From NCBI GenBank assembly GCA_013298625.1, contig JAAFIF010000101.1, positions 1 through 33,759 on the forward strand: DNA of 33,759 nt. The letters are read 5' to 3'. The stretch is from Myxococcales bacterium. GTDB taxonomy: Bacteria > Myxococcota_A > Polyangia > Polyangiales > Ga0077539. Both the position numbers and the translations under genes were made by a program. Shown one piece after another: positions 32,064 to 33,759 of the stretch (positions are counted from its first letter, which is position 1; the number at the start of each line of letters is the position of its first letter). Below the pieces are notes generated by a model, which worked only from the letters and a program-made list of their open reading frames with translations, made no database searches and was not told where the DNA came from.

Positions 32064-33605
32064 ATGGAGGAGCCCGATGCGAGACGCGACCCGACGAGCA
32101 CGGCGTTGCATCGGATCGTTCGGCAGCACCTCGAGAGCTTCGTGCGGTTTGCGAGCGAGCGAAGCGGTCGATCGCTACCTGCGTACGTGGTCGAAGAGTT
32201 TCGCGCGTACCTTCGATGCGGCGTGTTGTCGCACGGCTTCGCGCGAGCGCGATGCGGCAGTTGCGGCCACGAGCGACTCGTGCCGTTCTCGTGCAAGCGT
32301 CGGGGCGTGTGTCCTTCGTGCGGAGGGCGAAGGATGAGCGGGACGGCGGCGCGCGTGTGCGATGGTGTTTTGCCAGCGGTGGCGGTTCGTCAGTGGGTTC
32401 TGAGCGTTCCGTTCGAGTTGCGAAGGGTGTTGGCGGCGAAGCCTGCGGCGCTGAACGAAGTCTCGCGCGCGTTCTGGGAGGAGATGCGCAGGTGGTATCG
32501 CGCCGCGAGCGAGCGCGAGACGAACGACGACGCGCGGATCGAAGCGGGAGCGATCACGTTCGTTCAGCGCTTCGGCGGCTCGTTGAACCTGAACATTCAC
32601 TTTCACGTCGTCGCTGCCGATGGCGTGTGGCGGTGTCCCGTCGATGGGAGCGACCCGATCTTCGTCGCGACGAGAGCGCCAACACGTGACGATCTGCAGC
32701 GAGTGCTCGAACGACTGGTTGCGCGGCCGCGGCTCGAGCGGCGATTCGAGCGTCGCGCGGCGGTAGCGCAAGGAGCGATGGCGACGCAGTCGAGCGATGA
32801 TGAGATGCAGGACAGCGCACTCGCGGGTTGCCTTCGCGCAGCGCTCGCCAGGGGAAGCTACGCGAAGGTCGACGCAGGACGCGTCGATGAAGAGTTGGAT
32901 GAAGTGCGCTTCGCGCGGCGCCCGCCCAGAGCTGAGGCAGCGGAGGTGGCAGGGTTCAATTTACACGCGAGCGTGGTGATCGGCGCGAGCGACCACGAAG
33001 GGCGCGAGCGGCTGCTTCGCTACGTCTCGCGACCCGCGGTGGTGAAGGAGCGCGTGACGGAGCTGACCGATGGTCGTGTTGCGTACTTGCTGAAGCAGCC
33101 GGGCGGCCGAGGCCAAACGCATCGGGTGATGGAGCCGATGGAGTTCATGGCGCGATTGGCTGCGTTGGTTCCGCCGCCGCGCCATCCGCTGGTCAGATAC
33201 CACGGCGTCTTCGCGCCCAACTCGCCGTGGAGAGCGGGCGTGGTTCCGACGCCACCAACTGCGGACGTGACATGTGGCGCGCGGGTGAATTCGCCGAACG
33301 AGTCGAGCGAGAAGCGGCGATCGCGCTCTGGGGAAGCGTCGGGCGAACCAGTGGACACCAAGGCCGATGGAACGAGCGATGAGCGACCGCGGGAGCGGGC
33401 TGTGAAGTCACGGATCGACTGGGCGACGCTCCTGCATCGGGTGTGGGAAGTGGACGCGCTCGTGTGCTCGAGATGCATGGGTCGACTGCGTTTCATTGCA
33501 GTGATCACCGAGCGAGCGGTGATCGTGCGTATCCTCGATCACCTCGGGATCCCGAGCGAGCGAGTGATCGCTGCACCAGCACGCAGCGGTTTCGACACGA
33601 GCTGA
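32064..33605 (+). CDS. IS91-family HUH (Y2-type) transposase
   Basis: A 513-residue transposase. The N-terminal zinc-binding domain has CGSC (64-67) and CKRRGVCPSC (77-86). The HUH motif is NLNIHFHVVAADG with His179 and His181, which coordinate the metal for single-strand cleavage. The catalytic Tyr is probably Tyr320 in RLLRYVSRP. The family signature HPLVRYHGVFAPNSPWR follows near residue 374, and a C-terminal CSRCMG may bind zinc. The length agrees with complete family members, and no stop or frameshift is visible, so it may be active. A low-complexity Ser/Glu/Arg stretch (about 410-450) separates the last two parts. Confidence 0.92.
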   Translation: MEEPDARRDPTSTALHRIVRQHLESFVRFASERSGRSLPAYVVEEFRAYLRCGVLSHGFARARCGSCGHERLVPFSCKRRGVCPSCGGRRMSGTAARVCDGVLPAVAVRQWVLSVPFELRRVLAAKPAALNEVSRAFWEEMRRWYRAASERETNDDARIEAGAITFVQRFGGSLNLNIHFHVVAADGVWRCPVDGSDPIFVATRAPTRDDLQRVLERLVARPRLERRFERRAAVAQGAMATQSSDDEMQDSALAGCLRAALARGSYAKVDAGRVDEELDEVRFARRPPRAEAAEVAGFNLHASVVIGASDHEGRERLLRYVSRPAVVKERVTELTDGRVAYLLKQPGGRGQTHRVMEPMEFMARLAALVPPPRHPLVRYHGVFAPNSPWRAGVVPTPPTADVTCGARVNSPNESSEKRRSRSGEASGEPVDTKADGTSDERPRERAVKSRIDWATLLHRVWEVDALVCSRCMGRLRFIAVITERAVIVRILDHLGIPSERVIAAPARSGFDTS

Positions 33606-33678
33606 GCAACGCGGGCGGCGAACCATTGGGCCGTTCGGGCTGCGTCATCGGGCGTGGTCAACAGGGACGTGTGTGCCG

Positions 33679-33736
33679 GTCGGACGGAGCCGACGAGGGG
33701 GCATTGGAGTGGGTCAACTCAGTTTCGCCCGCGAAA
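33679..33736. other. Two hairpins downstream of the transposase
   Basis: GTCGG (33679-33683) pairs with CCGAC (33690-33694) across a six-base loop, and TTTCG (33723-33727) pairs with CGAAA (33732-33736) across CCCG. They lie 75-130 bases after the stop of the IS91 transposase, where this family carries its origin (ori) end with a subterminal hairpin. Either could be that signal. Neither has a following T tract on the plus strand, so a terminator is less likely. Confidence 0.35.
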
Positions 33737-33759
33737 AGAGCGGCGAACGCACGGTGCGG

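Larger units (their letters stand above)
31790..33759 (+). mobile_element. IS91-type element, boundaries unresolved
   Basis: The element contains one HUH transposase gene with palindromic sequence on both sides. IS91-family elements move by rolling-circle transposition, have no terminal inverted repeats and make no target duplication, so ends cannot be read from a single copy. The left limit is placed at the tRNA fragment and the right limit at the window end, only as outer bounds. Confidence 0.35.

Overview
The window is GC-rich DNA from a bacterium that looks like a myxobacterium, perhaps of the Sandaracinus/Polyangiales kind. This is an inference from gene content: many lipoproteins with Asp/Ser/Thr-rich linkers, Cys-rich CGxCG repeats, two proteins with formylglycine-generating-enzyme-like (SUMF1-like) features, a DUF2378/TIGR02265 protein, and a DUF1552 plus DUF1587-1595-1592-1588-1585 pair. 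Nothing was searched against a database. All family names come from motifs read by eye.

Layout. 1-4.8 kb: a cut-off hypothetical protein, a Cys-rich SUMF1-like protein, a lipoprotein and a large hypothetical membrane protein. 4.9-8.8 kb: a small-molecule stress and regulation block. It holds a SnoaL-like protein divergent from a LysR regulator with two T-N11-A boxes exactly 30 bp apart, an HxlR regulator divergent from a QorB/YtfG-like quinone reductase with a TTACCA-N12-TGGTAA dyad between them, and a second LysR gene. 8.8-13.1 kb: a lipoprotein, a hypothetical protein with a Lys/Ala linker, an HXXEE membrane protein, and a Cys-rich SUMF1-like lipoprotein. 13.6-18.4 kb: a DUF2378 protein, then the DUF1552/DUF1592 pair and a small membrane protein, all on the minus strand.

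18.5-23.0 kb: a TetR regulator divergent from the membrane gene across an AT-rich island with a near-consensus leftward promoter and an 8-bp dyad. Next is a tight four-gene operon: ECF sigma factor, FecR-like protein with a repeat-containing C-terminus, outer-membrane-like protein, lipoprotein. Each start overlaps the preceding stop. This is the most system-like unit here: a sigma/FecR switch co-encoded with envelope proteins and no visible TonB receptor.

23.2-29 kb: a class-3 aldehyde dehydrogenase, a decayed IS66 transposase tail, a large discoidin-domain Cys-rich lipoprotein with (V/I)DTG repeats, and a minus-strand operon of a DUF2892 membrane protein, an ECF sigma factor and an RBBP9-like hydrolase broken by a one-base frameshift in a G run.

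29.6-33.8 kb: a hypothetical protein followed by a mobile-element graveyard. It contains a small ORF, a truncated tyrosine-recombinase relic, an orphan 3' half of a tRNA-Phe gene (probably an attachment-site scar), and a complete IS91-type HUH transposase with palindromes on both sides. I saw no CRISPR array, rRNA, complete tRNA, retron or recognisable defence island.
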